Origin: Hyphomicrobiales bacterium
GTDB lineage: Bacteria > Pseudomonadota > Alphaproteobacteria > Rhizobiales > Ancalomicrobiaceae
NCBI GenBank assembly: GCA_021286855.1
Contig: JAJTBO010000019.1
Coordinates: 1-64,000, forward strand
Reading direction: 5' to 3'
DNA length: 64,000 nt
Positions 55,518 to 64,000 of this stretch are shown here, one piece after another. The position numbers and the translations under genes are program-made. The notes below the pieces were generated by a model, which had not been told where the DNA came from, ran no database searches, and worked only from the letters and a program-made list of their open reading frames with translations. The number at the start of each line of letters is the position of its first letter. Positions within the stretch are counted from its first letter, which is position 1.

Positions 55518-56282
55518 TCACCCTCCGACGAGGCGCATCAGCCCCTCGCGCACGTGGTCCATGTACCAGGCGAGGAGCGACGCGAGCACGAAGCCGAAGA
55601 CGAGGAGCCCGAGGCCGATCGACAGCGGCATCGCGGCGAAATAGATCTGAAACTGCGGCATCATCTTCTGCAGCATGCCGAGCCCCAGGTTGAAGACCAT
55701 GCCGAAGGCCAGGAACGGCGCCGAGATCTGCACGCCGACCCTGAACGATTCGGCGACGAAGGTCACCGCCGTCTGCGCGAAGTCGCCGACCGGAGCGAAA
55801 TGTCCAGGGGGAAACAGCGTGAAGCTCGACGCCATGCCCGAGATCGCAATGAGATGCAGATCCATGACGAAAATCAGCGTCACCGTGGCGAGAGCCAGGA
55901 AGTTGCCGACGATCACCCCCTGCTGACCCTGGGTCGGATCGACCGTCATCGCGAAGCCGAGGCCGAGCTGGGTGGCGATCGTCGCGCCCGCCACCTGCGC
56001 CCCGGCGAGCAGGAGCCGCGTCACCATGCCGATGAACAGGCCGATCACCAACTCGCCGGCGAGCAGGATCAGGATCGCCGGCAGGTTCTTCGAAAGGCCC
56101 GCCGGATAGAGCGGCGCGACCACCGGATGGAGCGCCAACGACAGGAACACGGCGAAGAGCAGGCGGACGCGCACCGGCACCGTCGTCTCGCCGAAGCCCG
56201 GCGCCAGCATCACGATCGAGCCGAGCCGGGCGAAGGCGAGGAGATAGATCAGCGCCACCTCGGGCAGCAGACGAAGAGTCAT
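55518..56282 (-). CDS. fliR: Flagellar export protein FliR
   Basis: A 254-residue inner-membrane protein of the export gate, forming a complex with FliP and FliQ. About six hydrophobic segments are visible, with LAPGFGETTVPVRVRLLFAV and the DPTQGQQGVIVGNFLALA blocks diagnostic. Met at 56282 was chosen as the family start; an upstream frame is not conserved. FlhB lies just downstream and fliQ upstream. Confidence 0.94.
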   Translation of the reverse strand: MTLRLLPEVALIYLLAFARLGSIVMLAPGFGETTVPVRVRLLFAVFLSLALHPVVAPLYPAGLSKNLPAILILLAGELVIGLFIGMVTRLLLAGAQVAGATIATQLGLGFAMTVDPTQGQQGVIVGNFLALATVTLIFVMDLHLIAISGMASSFTLFPPGHFAPVGDFAQTAVTFVAESFRVGVQISAPFLAFGMVFNLGLGMLQKMMPQFQIYFAAMPLSIGLGLLVFGFVLASLLAWYMDHVREGLMRLVGG

Positions 56283-56296
56283 CGTCGTCGCGCCCC

Positions 56297-56563
56297 TCAG
56301 CCGCCGCCGGCGATCCGGTCCATCATCCGAGCGAAATAGCCGGAGAGCTGCGACCCCATCCACGGGAAGGTGATCAGCATCGTGGCGAAGATCGCCAGGA
56401 TCTTCGGCACGTAGACGAGCGTCGCTTCCTGGATCTGAGTGACCGCCTGGAACAGGCCGACGATCACGCCGACGAGCAGTCCCACCACCATCACCGGCGC
56501 CGCGGTGAGCACCAGCGTGATGATCCCGTCGCGCGCGATGTCGAAGATGTCCGCCCCGGTCAT
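56297..56563 (-). CDS. fliQ: Flagellar export protein FliQ
   Basis: An 88-residue two-helix membrane protein of the export gate. It shows the helices LVLTAAPVMVVGLLVGVIVGL and PKILAIFATMLITF with AVTQIQEATLVYVP in the loop, all typical. It lies 14 bp before fliR on the same strand. Confidence 0.95.
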   Translation of the reverse strand: MTGADIFDIARDGIITLVLTAAPVMVVGLLVGVIVGLFQAVTQIQEATLVYVPKILAIFATMLITFPWMGSQLSGYFARMMDRIAGGG

Positions 56564-56591
56564 CGACCCTCTCCCGGCCGATCGATCAGGC

Positions 56592-56906
56592 TCAGATCGG
56601 CATCTTCATGATCTCTTCGTAGGCCGAGATGACCTTGTCGCGCAGCGCCACCACGGTCTCGAAGGTCGCCTGCGTTTCGGCCACCGCCGTCACCACGTCG
56701 ACCACGTCGGCCTTGCCGCCGGCATAGGCGAGCGTCTTGTCCTCCATCGCCCGCCCCTGCCTCGAGACGTCGCCGACCGCCTGCTTGAGGAGATCGCCGA
56801 AACTCGCGCCGCTCGCGCCGACCTCCGCAACTTGCCTCGGTTCGGTGCGATTCGTAAGGGCCTGCGTGGCGCGATAGGCGCCGGCGGCGAGGGCTTGCGG
56901 GGTCAT
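56592..56906 (-). CDS. fliE: Flagellar MS-ring/rod adaptor FliE
   Basis: A 104-residue FliE, which joins the MS ring to the rod. The C-terminal half is typical: DVVTAVAETQATFETVVALRDKVISAYEEIMKMPI, with the closing MPI. It lies between flgC and fliQ, the usual order in alphaproteobacteria. Confidence 0.93.
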   Translation of the reverse strand: MTPQALAAGAYRATQALTNRTEPRQVAEVGASGASFGDLLKQAVGDVSRQGRAMEDKTLAYAGGKADVVDVVTAVAETQATFETVVALRDKVISAYEEIMKMPI

Positions 56907-56940
56907 TTGGTCTCTCCTCCGCGGGGCTTTCGGGGCGCGT

Positions 56941-57357
56941 TCACGCCTTCAGGATTTCGAGCGTCTTGGAGATCATCCGACGCGTCGCGGTGACGATGTT
57001 GAGATTGGCCTCGTAGGACCGCTGCGCCTCGCGCATGTCGACCGTCTCGACCAGCGCGTCGACATTCGGATACTTGACGTAACCGTTGGCGTCGGCGGCC
57101 GGATGGCCGGGCTCGTAGCGGGTCTTGAAGTCGCTCTGGTCGCGCTCGACCCGGCCGAGCGCGACCGTCGACGCGCCGAGCTCCTTGTCGAACTTCGAGG
57201 CGAAGGTCGGCACCTTGCGCCGATAGGGATCGCCGTTCGGCGTCCGCGCCGTCGAATCGGCGTTGGCGATGTTCTCGGCGATCACCCGCATCCGCCCGTT
57301 CTGGGCGCGCAGGCCGGAGGCGGCGATCTTCAGCGACTGCATGAATTCCATCGACAT
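56941..57357 (-). CDS. flgC: Flagellar basal-body rod protein FlgC
   Basis: A 138-residue proximal rod protein. It has the N-terminal heptad region SLKIAASGLRAQNGRMRVIAENIANADS and the C-terminal VDMREAQRSYEANLNIVTATRRMI, both standard. It lies 21 bp after flgB. Confidence 0.95.
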   Translation of the reverse strand: MSMEFMQSLKIAASGLRAQNGRMRVIAENIANADSTARTPNGDPYRRKVPTFASKFDKELGASTVALGRVERDQSDFKTRYEPGHPAADANGYVKYPNVDALVETVDMREAQRSYEANLNIVTATRRMISKTLEILKA

Positions 57358-57378
57358 GGCCCGCCTCCGAAGATCCGA

Positions 57379-57792
57379 TCACTTCTTGCCCAGCGCCGTG
57401 CGCAGGAGCGACAGCGACTGTTGGTAGAGCGAGGCGACGGTCTGATAGTCGAGCTGGTTTTCCGCCGACTTGGTCATCTGCTCTTCGAGATCGACCGCAT
57501 TGCCCGACGGCAACACCTCGAAATCGCCCTTGCCCTTGGTCTGAAAACCGTTTTTCCCGCTCGCCGTCATGTGGCCCGGTTCGGTCACGGCGAGGCGCAC
57601 CGCCGGCGTCCGCATCGCGCCCGAGGTCGCCGCCGCCACCGCCGCCGGCAACTGCGGTTGGGCGAGATCCTTGGCGCGGTAGCGCGGCGTGTCGGCGTTG
57701 GCGACGTTTTCGGCGATGACCTGCTGCCGCGCCTGATGCCACTGCATCCGCGTCTTCAACGCATCCATCAGTGAGAGATCGCCGATCCCCAT
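57379..57792 (-). CDS. flgB: Flagellar basal-body rod protein FlgB
   Basis: A 137-residue proximal rod protein with MQWHQARQQVIAENVANADTPRYRAKDL and the ending LLRTALGKK. A GGGAGG site lies 8 nt before ATG 57792, preferred over an in-frame start at 57822. It is first of the leftward unit flgB-flgC-fliE-fliQ-fliR-flhB and is divergent from fliO, with a CtrA-type site between. Confidence 0.93.
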   Translation of the reverse strand: MGIGDLSLMDALKTRMQWHQARQQVIAENVANADTPRYRAKDLAQPQLPAAVAAATSGAMRTPAVRLAVTEPGHMTASGKNGFQTKGKGDFEVLPSGNAVDLEEQMTKSAENQLDYQTVASLYQQSLSLLRTALGKK

Positions 57793-57856
57793 GCCGTCCG
57801 CCTCCCCTCGCCGGGTCCCCACCCGACCGGATCGGCAGAATGTTCCCGCGTCGTGG

Positions 57857-57871
57857 TTAACGAAGGGTTAA
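57857..57871. promoter_or_regulatory. CtrA-type binding site
   Basis: TTAA, seven bases, TTAA followed by C: an exact match to the CtrA consensus TTAA-N7-TTAAC. It lies in the region shared by divergent flgB and fliO, 65 bp before the flgB start, and probably controls one or both units. Confidence 0.8.
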
Positions 57872-58052
57872 CGGCTCGTATCGTCTCGGGTCGACCTCGG
57901 CGACATCGGCCGTTCTCTCGACTTTTTCCGTGAAGATCCGGTAAAGGAGAAGCCTCCGCTCGGCAAAATTTGCCCGGATCGTTTAACATGCGACCGTCGC
58001 AAGAGATTCGAGCCGGAGGCGGAGCTCCGACGACGATGGAGGAAAGACCCCG

Positions 58053-59447
58053 ATGAGCGGTTTTCGGGACTGGTTGGACACCCTGTTCGGTTCGGACGGC
58101 GGCCGAGCCGTGCAGATGCTCTTCGCTCTGCTCATCGTCGTCCTGCTCATTCTCGCCGTCACCTGGCTGTTCCGCCGCCTGTTCGGCACGACGCTCGCCC
58201 GAGGCCGCAGCCATCGCCTCGCGGTGGTCGATTCGACCGCCGTCGACGGCCATCGTCGCCTCCTCCTGGTGCGCCGCGACGAGGTCGAACATCTGGTGAT
58301 GATCGGCGGTCCCAACGATCTCCTGGTCGAGAGCCGCATCCTCAAGGCACCGCCGGTTCTCGCCGGTCGGCCCGGCGCGCCCGCCACCGCCGCGCGCCCC
58401 CAGGCCGCCCGCCCCGTCCCGCCGCCGCCGACGGCCGTCGAGCCGCCCGCCCCGACCGCGGCCCCGGCCCCTACCCCGACCCCGGCTCTGGTCGAGGAAC
58501 CGGCGCCGTCCGCGCTCGCCGGCGCGACCGCCTCCGCCAAGGCGCGCGCCGCCGCCGGCGCGGCCGGCATGGTCGCCGCGATGGCCTCGGCCGGCGCTCT
58601 GCTGCGCAGCCGCGTCGTCCGCCCCGAGCCGAAGCCGAGCGAACCGGTCGACCTCGACGCGCCCGATGCGGGCCGCCAGCTCCGCGATGCGGCCGAGCCG
58701 CCGCGCCGCACCCTCGACGAGGCCTTCGACGCGCCGCTCGGCCGCCCCGCGCCCGATGCGCCGATCCGCCCCGCCGCCCCGACGCGTCCCGCCGTCCAGG
58801 AACCGACCCCGCCGCCGGTCGTCGCCGAAGCGTCGAAGTCGATCGAGCGCGCCTTCTTCGAAGAACCCGTCCGCCGCGAGCCCGCGATCGAGCCCGTCGC
58901 CCCGACCGAGCCGTCGAAGCCGACGCCGTCGCCGGTGATCCGCCCGACGACGCGCAACCTCGACGAGATCGACCTGCTCGCCGACTTCGAGGCGATTTCC
59001 GCCGAATTCTCCGCCAAACCCGCCGCCGCGCCGATCGCGCCGCCGCCGGTCGAGCCGCCGACGCGCCACGAGCCGCCGGTCTTCTCCACCGCCGCCCCTG
59101 CCGTCGAGCCGCCGCCGATCGTCGTCGCCGAGGAAGCGCCGGCCGTCGAACCGCCGATCGAAACGGCGGTCGAACCGAAGTTCGACTTCGACTTCGGTTT
59201 CACGCCGCCCGCCGCGCGCGAACCCGAGCCGGCCCCGCTGGCGGCGGAGACGGCAGAACCCGTCGTCGCCGCCCCACCGGTCGAGATCGCGGCCCCGTCC
59301 GCCGAACCGCTTCCCGAGGCGACGCTCGACCTCCGCCCCGAACCGGTGGTGACCGCCACCCCGCCCGCGCCCTCCGCGCCGGTCGACGAACTGGAGGAGG
59401 AGATGGCACGTCTCCTCGCCGAACTCTCCGGCCAGACCCGGCGATGA
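58053..59447 (+). CDS. fliO: FliO-like flagellar protein with long Pro/Ala tail
   Basis: A 464-residue protein. The N-terminal 100 residues look like FliO: one helix at about 20-42 (MLFALLIVVLLILAVTW), then a short soluble domain with LAVVDSTAVDGHRRLLLVRRDEVEHLVMIGGP. FliO helps assemble FliP. The remaining 360 residues are low-complexity, rich in Pro, Ala, Glu and Val, and end in an acidic helix (ELEEEMARLLAELSGQTRR). Usual FliO is far shorter. The stop overlaps fliP by 4 nt (ATGA). GGAGGA precedes the ATG. Confidence 0.8.
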   Translation: MSGFRDWLDTLFGSDGGRAVQMLFALLIVVLLILAVTWLFRRLFGTTLARGRSHRLAVVDSTAVDGHRRLLLVRRDEVEHLVMIGGPNDLLVESRILKAPPVLAGRPGAPATAARPQAARPVPPPPTAVEPPAPTAAPAPTPTPALVEEPAPSALAGATASAKARAAAGAAGMVAAMASAGALLRSRVVRPEPKPSEPVDLDAPDAGRQLRDAAEPPRRTLDEAFDAPLGRPAPDAPIRPAAPTRPAVQEPTPPPVVAEASKSIERAFFEEPVRREPAIEPVAPTEPSKPTPSPVIRPTTRNLDEIDLLADFEAISAEFSAKPAAAPIAPPPVEPPTRHEPPVFSTAAPAVEPPPIVVAEEAPAVEPPIETAVEPKFDFDFGFTPPAAREPEPAPLAAETAEPVVAAPPVEIAAPSAEPLPEATLDLRPEPVVTATPPAPSAPVDELEEEMARLLAELSGQTRR

Positions 59448-60232
59448 CCGGCGCGCGTCCCGCGACGATCGATCCGCCGCGCGCGCGCCGCATCGTCGGC
59501 GTCGCCACGCGGATCCTCGTCGTCGCGGGCCTCGCCGGCCTCCTCGGCGCGGCGCCCGCCGCCGCCCAGGACGTGGCGATCAACTTCGGCGCTCAGAACG
59601 GCCTGTCCGAACGCGCGCTGCAACTGGTCGCGCTGATCACCCTGCTGTCGATCGCCCCGTCGATCGTGGTGATGGTGACGAGCTTCACCCGCATCGTCGT
59701 GGTGTTGTCGCTGCTGCGCTCGGCGATCGGCCTGCAGACCGCGCCGCCCAACGCGGTGATGGTGTCGCTGGCGGTGTTCCTCACCGCCTTCGTCATGGCG
59801 CCGACCTTCAACCGCGCCTATGACGAGGCGATCAAGCCGCTCGGCGACGGCTCGATCGAGCTGCAACAGGCGATCGAACGCGGCGGTCCGCCCTTCCACG
59901 AATTCATGCGCGCCAACGTCCGCGAGAAGGACCTGGAGCTCTTCCTCGATCTCGCCAAGGAGCCGCGCCCCGCGACCCCGGCCGACCTGAGCTTCCGCGT
60001 CCTGATCCCGGCCTTCATGATCTCCGAGCTGCGCCGCGCCTTCGAGATCGGCTTCCTGCTCTATCTGCCCTTCCTGGTGATCGACCTCGTCGTCGCCTCG
60101 ATCCTGATGTCGATGGGCATGATGATGTTGCCGCCGGCGACGGTGTCGCTGCCGTTCAAACTGATCTTCTTCGTGCTGGTCGACGGTTGGAATCTCGTCG
60201 CCGGATCGCTGGTGCGCTCCTTCGGCGGCTGA
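59444..60232 (+). CDS. fliP: Flagellar export protein FliP
   Basis: A 262-residue export-gate protein. A signal-like N-terminal helix (about 22-40, ending AAPAAAQ) precedes the family blocks MVTSFTRIVVVLSLLRSAIGLQTAPPN, LIPAFMISELRRAFEIGFLLYLPFLVIDLVVASIL and PPATVSLPFKLIFFVLVDGW. It is translationally coupled to fliO and is convergent with the TPR-type gene. Confidence 0.96.
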   Translation: MTGARPATIDPPRARRIVGVATRILVVAGLAGLLGAAPAAAQDVAINFGAQNGLSERALQLVALITLLSIAPSIVVMVTSFTRIVVVLSLLRSAIGLQTAPPNAVMVSLAVFLTAFVMAPTFNRAYDEAIKPLGDGSIELQQAIERGGPPFHEFMRANVREKDLELFLDLAKEPRPATPADLSFRVLIPAFMISELRRAFEIGFLLYLPFLVIDLVVASILMSMGMMMLPPATVSLPFKLIFFVLVDGWNLVAGSLVRSFGG

Positions 60233-60253
60233 TCGCGGCGACGGCCCGACGCG

Positions 60254-63200
60254 TCAGTGCCCGGTGGCCGGCTTCGGCTCTTCGGTCTTGGCGGGCTCGG
60301 CCTGCGCGACCTTCTTTTCTTCCGGCTTGCCGCCCGCCGGCTCGGCCTTGGCCTCGGGCTTCCCAGCCTCGGCCGGCTTCGGCGGCTCCGCCGCCGGCGC
60401 GGCCGGCTCGGGCGCGACCGTGCGCGCCTTCGGATCGAGATATTGGGCGCGATATTCCTGGAGGAACTGCCGCATCGTGTCGAGCGAAGCGATCTGGCGC
60501 GCCACGTCGCGGAATTCGCCGCCCTGGCTCTGGATCGGCTGGGTGACCACATCGAAGGTGTGCGCCTGCGGGCTCGCCGCCATCTTCGTGCGGAACTTGC
60601 CACGCAGCCGATCGAGCGACAGCTGGTCGTTGGCCAGCGCATAGGCGATCGCCACCCGCAGCACGTCCTGCCGTTCCTGATCGTCGAGCGGCAACGCGTC
60701 CTGCCAGCGATTGCCGAGCAGCGCTTCGAGCCGTTCGCCGGCCTCGCGCCAGCGCTTGCCCTTCCACAACACGTCCGCCTTGAGGCGCGTGACGTCGGAC
60801 CCGGTCATCGAAGAGAGCAGTTCGAGCGCCGTGTTCGAGCGCCCCGCGTCGGACAGCGCCCGCGCCTCGACCAGACGCCGCTGCCGCTCCAGCGACATCG
60901 GCAACTGGCTCTGCCGCGTCTTGTTGAGCACCGCGATCGCCTTCTCCGGCTTGCGGTCGAGCAGGTGGACGACGGCGAGATCGGCGGCGATCTGCGCCCG
61001 CGCCGCCCCCTTCAGCCGGTTGTCGATCTGATAGGACAGGAGCTCGGCCGCCTGTGGCAGCAGATCGACGCCGACCAGCCGATCGGCGAGCTTGCGCACC
61101 AGCTCGTCGCCGCGCCGATCGATCGGCACCAGTTCGCGGAAGTCGTAATAGAGCGTCAGCGCGTCGATCGGCTTCAGCGACTTGTCGGCGTCGTCGAGAT
61201 AGAGCGCCAGGAAGCGCTTGCCCATCTCGTCCTGCAGGAGCCGCGTCGTCGGCGAATCCGGCGCCACCTGCAGCGCCGAGCGCATCGCCTGGAACGCCTC
61301 GCGATACCGCCCGGTGTCGGCGAGCAGTCCGGCGAGGAAGCGCAGCGTCCTCAGCTCCGTCTCGTCGCCGCGCCAGCCGAAGGAGAGCGACCGCATCCGC
61401 TCGATCGCAGTCTCCTTGTCGATCTTGCCGTCGCGCACGCCGCTGCGCACCATCTGATATTCGGCGAGCGCCTGCACGCGCCGGTCGCCGGTGGCGATGG
61501 CCCGCTCGAACCGCGCGGCGGCGTCTTCCGGCCGTCCGGCGAGATCGGCGAGCCGCGCTTCGGCGATCTCGTAGCGTCCGGCCAGATCCCCGTCGAGCGT
61601 CTCCGGCTCGACTTCGGCGAGGCGCGCCTGCGCCATGCCGAGATCGTTGAGTTCGATCGCGGCCTCCGCCGCCGAGATGTTGAACAGCGCCTGCACCGCC
61701 TTCGGATAGGCGCCGAGCACGCTGGTCGCGCGCAGCGCGCTCTCGCGCGCCTCGTCCCATTTGGCGAGGTCGTCGGCCGCGATGGCGCGCCACAGCGACG
61801 CGTCGGGGCTGGTCGCCACCTCCGGCCGCGACAGCGCCTCCACCGCCTCCTTCGCCCGGCCGGCGAGCGTCTGCGCCGCGCCCCACAGCACGATGAAGCC
61901 GGAATCGCGCGAGATCGCCGGCTCTTCCTCGGCCAGCAGACGCAGTTGCGCCAGCGCCTCCGGCGCGAACCGGCGGCCGACGTAGAATTCGGCCAGATCG
62001 ATCCGCGCCTGCCGCTTCGGCGGATCGCCGCCGGCCATCACCGCGCCGAGAAGCTGGCGCGACTTCTCCTGGAACACGCCCGCGTCGCGCCGCTCGAACG
62101 CCGCCGGATCGATCGGGATGTGGTGCAGCATCGGTTGCAGCCGCGGCACCGTGGTCGAGCGCTCCTCGACCGCGCCGTTCGAAAGGCTGAGCCCCTGCTC
62201 GCGCCCGATGATCACCTCGCCGTTCTGGTAGAGCACCTGCACATCGTCGCCGTGCGGCGCCAGCGCCACGCCGTGCGCCGAGGCGAAGGTGTCGAGATCG
62301 ACGAAGCTCTGCGGCTTCAACAGGCCGCGCGACGGCGCCATCGCCGTCACCACCACCAACCGATCGCCGATCGTCGGATCGACGAATTCGCGCACCGCGC
62401 CGCCGTCCGGCAACTCGATCTTCAGACTGCGGTTGCCGTCGCCGCGCACGAACCGGCGCAGCGCCAGCGGCTTGGTCGGCTCCAACACCATCTCGCCGAT
62501 CGACAGCACCCAGGCCTCGCCGTCCGGCGACAGCGTCGTCAGCAGCGGATCCTTCAGGTCGATCCTGAGCGCCGTCCACGACTTCGCCCGGATCTGATCG
62601 ACCGAGCGCGCCGCCGGCCCGAGATTGGGCGCGATCTCCGAGACGTCGATGTCCTTCGCCGTGTCGAGCACCACCCACAGCGTCTCGCCGCGCATGAAGG
62701 CCGCCGCGGCGACCCGCGCCGGGAACGGGAAGGCGATCCGAACCGCCTCGCCGATCCGCTTGGCCTCCGCCTTGATGGTCGTCGCCTCGACCGGCCCGTG
62801 CCGCGGCGCGAAGGCCGGCGGGCGCTCGCCGGTCGGCGCGTCGGGCGACGCGACCTCGACCGGTTGCGGCTTGACCGCCGCAGCCGGAGCGGGCGGCGCG
62901 TCGGTCGTCGGCAGGGCGCGCTCCTGCACCTCGACGCGGCCTTCCCCGGCCAAGGCCGGCGCGGCCTTCGCCGGCGGCGGCGCGGCCTCCCCGTGGTCGA
63001 CCGCCGGCGTAACCGCAGGCGTCGCGGCCGCGCTCGGAGCGGCCTGCGGCGGCGCGTGGCCGGCCTCGGCTTCGCCCGCCTTCGCAACCATCGGCGCATG
63101 CGCCGGCGCGGCTTCGGCGGCCTTCATCGGCGGCAGCGCGACGGGCGCGCCCTCGTCCGGCCGCCCCGGCGTGATCAGTCGACCACGCGCCTCGCTCGGC

Positions 63201-64000
63201 GCGCCCACCACCGAGCGCGCCAGCGCCTCGCCGGGGTTGGCCGGAGCCGCATCGGTCATCAGATCGAGCACGTAGCTCTGCTTTTCGCGGAAGGCGCGGA
63301 CGTCGGCGTTGGGCGCCACCGTCAGGACGATCTTCAGCGTCTCTTCGCCCGGCTCGCTGAAGACGTCGACGAGCCCCGGCACCGGCTGGACGTCGATCTG
63401 GGAGAGATCGATCTTGCCCGGCCGGTTGAAGGTCAGCGACACCCGATCGCCTTCCCGCGTCATCCGCGTGTCGAAGGGGACGTTCCAGCCGAAGGAGAGC
63501 CGCGTGAAGGTCGGCAGACGGCCGATCTTGAAGTCGAGCTTCGGCGGAATGCGCGTGCCGACCTTCGCCATCTCCGCTTCGCGCGCCGCCCTCATCGCCG
63601 CTTCGGCGCGTTTGGCCAGCGCTTCGATGACTTCCGGCGGCAACGGCGGCGGCGCGCCGGCCCACTTCGCCGGCAGGAAGTCGAGGAACAGCTTTTCGCC
63701 GGCTTCCTGAGCGTTGACCTTCACCTGACGGGCGAGCGCCAGACGCATCGCATGGCCGTCGGGGTCTCGGCGCGCCACCGTCACGTAGGCGCCGAGCTGC
63801 GTCGCCACCTGATCGAGATTGGCCTCGACCTCGTCCTCGAACTCCAGGACGACGACGCCGTTGCTCTGCTTCAGCGAATATTGGGGGATCAGATTGCGGT
63901 TGCGGAACGACAGGACCAGCCGCCCAAACCCCTTCGGCTGGCTCGTCTCGACGTCCGCCGCGAGCTTCTCCGCCCGGGCCGCGCGCGGCGCGGCGAAGAC
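60254..64000 (-). CDS. Large TPR-like protein, 5' end outside the window
   Basis: At least 1248 residues; the frame stays open to the right end of the window, so the true start lies beyond. Near the visible N-terminus LSFRNRNLIPQYSLKQSNGVVVLEFE and LIVLTVAPNADV-like blocks suggest an AMIN-like beta domain. A Pro/Ala-rich linker follows (about residues 250-340 of the visible part). The C-terminal half (from about 600) is helical with TPR-like pairs and ends in a Pro/Glu/Lys/Ala-rich tail. It neighbours flagellar genes, so a flagellar or cell-envelope role is possible but not shown. Not recognised as a named gene. Confidence 0.7.
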   Translation of the reverse strand, partial: VFAAPRAARAEKLAADVETSQPKGFGRLVLSFRNRNLIPQYSLKQSNGVVVLEFEDEVEANLDQVATQLGAYVTVARRDPDGHAMRLALARQVKVNAQEAGEKLFLDFLPAKWAGAPPPLPPEVIEALAKRAEAAMRAAREAEMAKVGTRIPPKLDFKIGRLPTFTRLSFGWNVPFDTRMTREGDRVSLTFNRPGKIDLSQIDVQPVPGLVDVFSEPGEETLKIVLTVAPNADVRAFREKQSYVLDLMTDAAPANPGEALARSVVGAPSEARGRLITPGRPDEGAPVALPPMKAAEAAPAHAPMVAKAGEAEAGHAPPQAAPSAAATPAVTPAVDHGEAAPPPAKAAPALAGEGRVEVQERALPTTDAPPAPAAAVKPQPVEVASPDAPTGERPPAFAPRHGPVEATTIKAEAKRIGEAVRIAFPFPARVAAAAFMRGETLWVVLDTAKDIDVSEIAPNLGPAARSVDQIRAKSWTALRIDLKDPLLTTLSPDGEAWVLSIGEMVLEPTKPLALRRFVRGDGNRSLKIELPDGGAVREFVDPTIGDRLVVVTAMAPSRGLLKPQSFVDLDTFASAHGVALAPHGDDVQVLYQNGEVIIGREQGLSLSNGAVEERSTTVPRLQPMLHHIPIDPAAFERRDAGVFQEKSRQLLGAVMAGGDPPKRQARIDLAEFYVGRRFAPEALAQLRLLAEEEPAISRDSGFIVLWGAAQTLAGRAKEAVEALSRPEVATSPDASLWRAIAADDLAKWDEARESALRATSVLGAYPKAVQALFNISAAEAAIELNDLGMAQARLAEVEPETLDGDLAGRYEIAEARLADLAGRPEDAAARFERAIATGDRRVQALAEYQMVRSGVRDGKIDKETAIERMRSLSFGWRGDETELRTLRFLAGLLADTGRYREAFQAMRSALQVAPDSPTTRLLQDEMGKRFLALYLDDADKSLKPIDALTLYYDFRELVPIDRRGDELVRKLADRLVGVDLLPQAAELLSYQIDNRLKGAARAQIAADLAVVHLLDRKPEKAIAVLNKTRQSQLPMSLERQRRLVEARALSDAGRSNTALELLSSMTGSDVTRLKADVLWKGKRWREAGERLEALLGNRWQDALPLDDQERQDVLRVAIAYALANDQLSLDRLRGKFRTKMAASPQAHTFDVVTQPIQSQGGEFRDVARQIASLDTMRQFLQEYRAQYLDPKARTVAPEPAAPAAEPPKPAEAGKPEAKAEPAGGKPEEKKVAQAEPAKTEEPKPATGH

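Overview
The window reads as a chromosomal segment of a GC-rich alphaproteobacterium, most likely Hyphomicrobiales (Rhizobiales). Supporting signs are usg, an F1-ATPase zeta-type inhibitor, the purS-purQ-purL-bolA-grxD order, a CckA-type hybrid kinase beside flagellar export genes, a TTAA-N7-TTAA CtrA-type site, a GTTC-type LexA site at recA, and a CIRCE element before groESL. No rRNA, tRNA, CRISPR array, insertion sequence or integrase was seen. The species cannot be named from the sequence.

Left part (1-13.8 kb): Anbu peptidase; usg; a CbbY-like phosphatase; groES-groEL with a CIRCE element, followed by an 81-bp tandem repeat; a small cytochrome c; a globin-fold protein that seems to lack its heme His; a flavin reductase; then a branched-chain amino acid ABC transporter (livH-livM-livG-livF, a small membrane protein, livK) and a P1-family peptidase. 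Next come a fused indolepyruvate ferredoxin oxidoreductase divergent from an Lrp regulator, a small membrane protein coupled to a DadA-type oxidoreductase, and purB.

Middle part (21-43 kb): a three-gene island at 21.2-23.2 kb with less GC-biased codons encodes a MuF-domain protein with a C-terminal effector-like region, then two paralogous membrane-anchored proteins that look like immunity proteins. This is the best candidate for an undescribed system. It is followed by an HpaI aldolase, the ATPase inhibitor, purC, an ArsR-permease-thioredoxin operon with a palindromic operator, purS-purQ-purL-bolA-grxD, a Fur/Zur-type regulator, rpsD, murI, a TrmJ-type methyltransferase, a TPR protein, a MerR regulator behind a helically phased repeat array, a methyltransferase fused to a nuclease-like domain with an AT-rich recognition region, and icd.

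Right part (43-64 kb): a CorA-like protein, a cyclic-nucleotide-gated K+ channel, alaS, recA, a GT-C-like membrane protein coupled to cckA, and the flagellar genes flhB, fliR, fliQ, fliE, flgC and flgB running leftwards. fliO (with a very long Pro/Ala-rich tail) and fliP run rightwards. A CtrA-type site lies between the two flagellar units, while CckA, the kinase that feeds CtrA, is encoded in the same block. The window ends inside a large TPR-type protein whose 5' end is missing.

Gene starts were chosen by ribosome-binding sites and family starts. Most other long open frames are antisense shadows produced by the high GC content and were left out.
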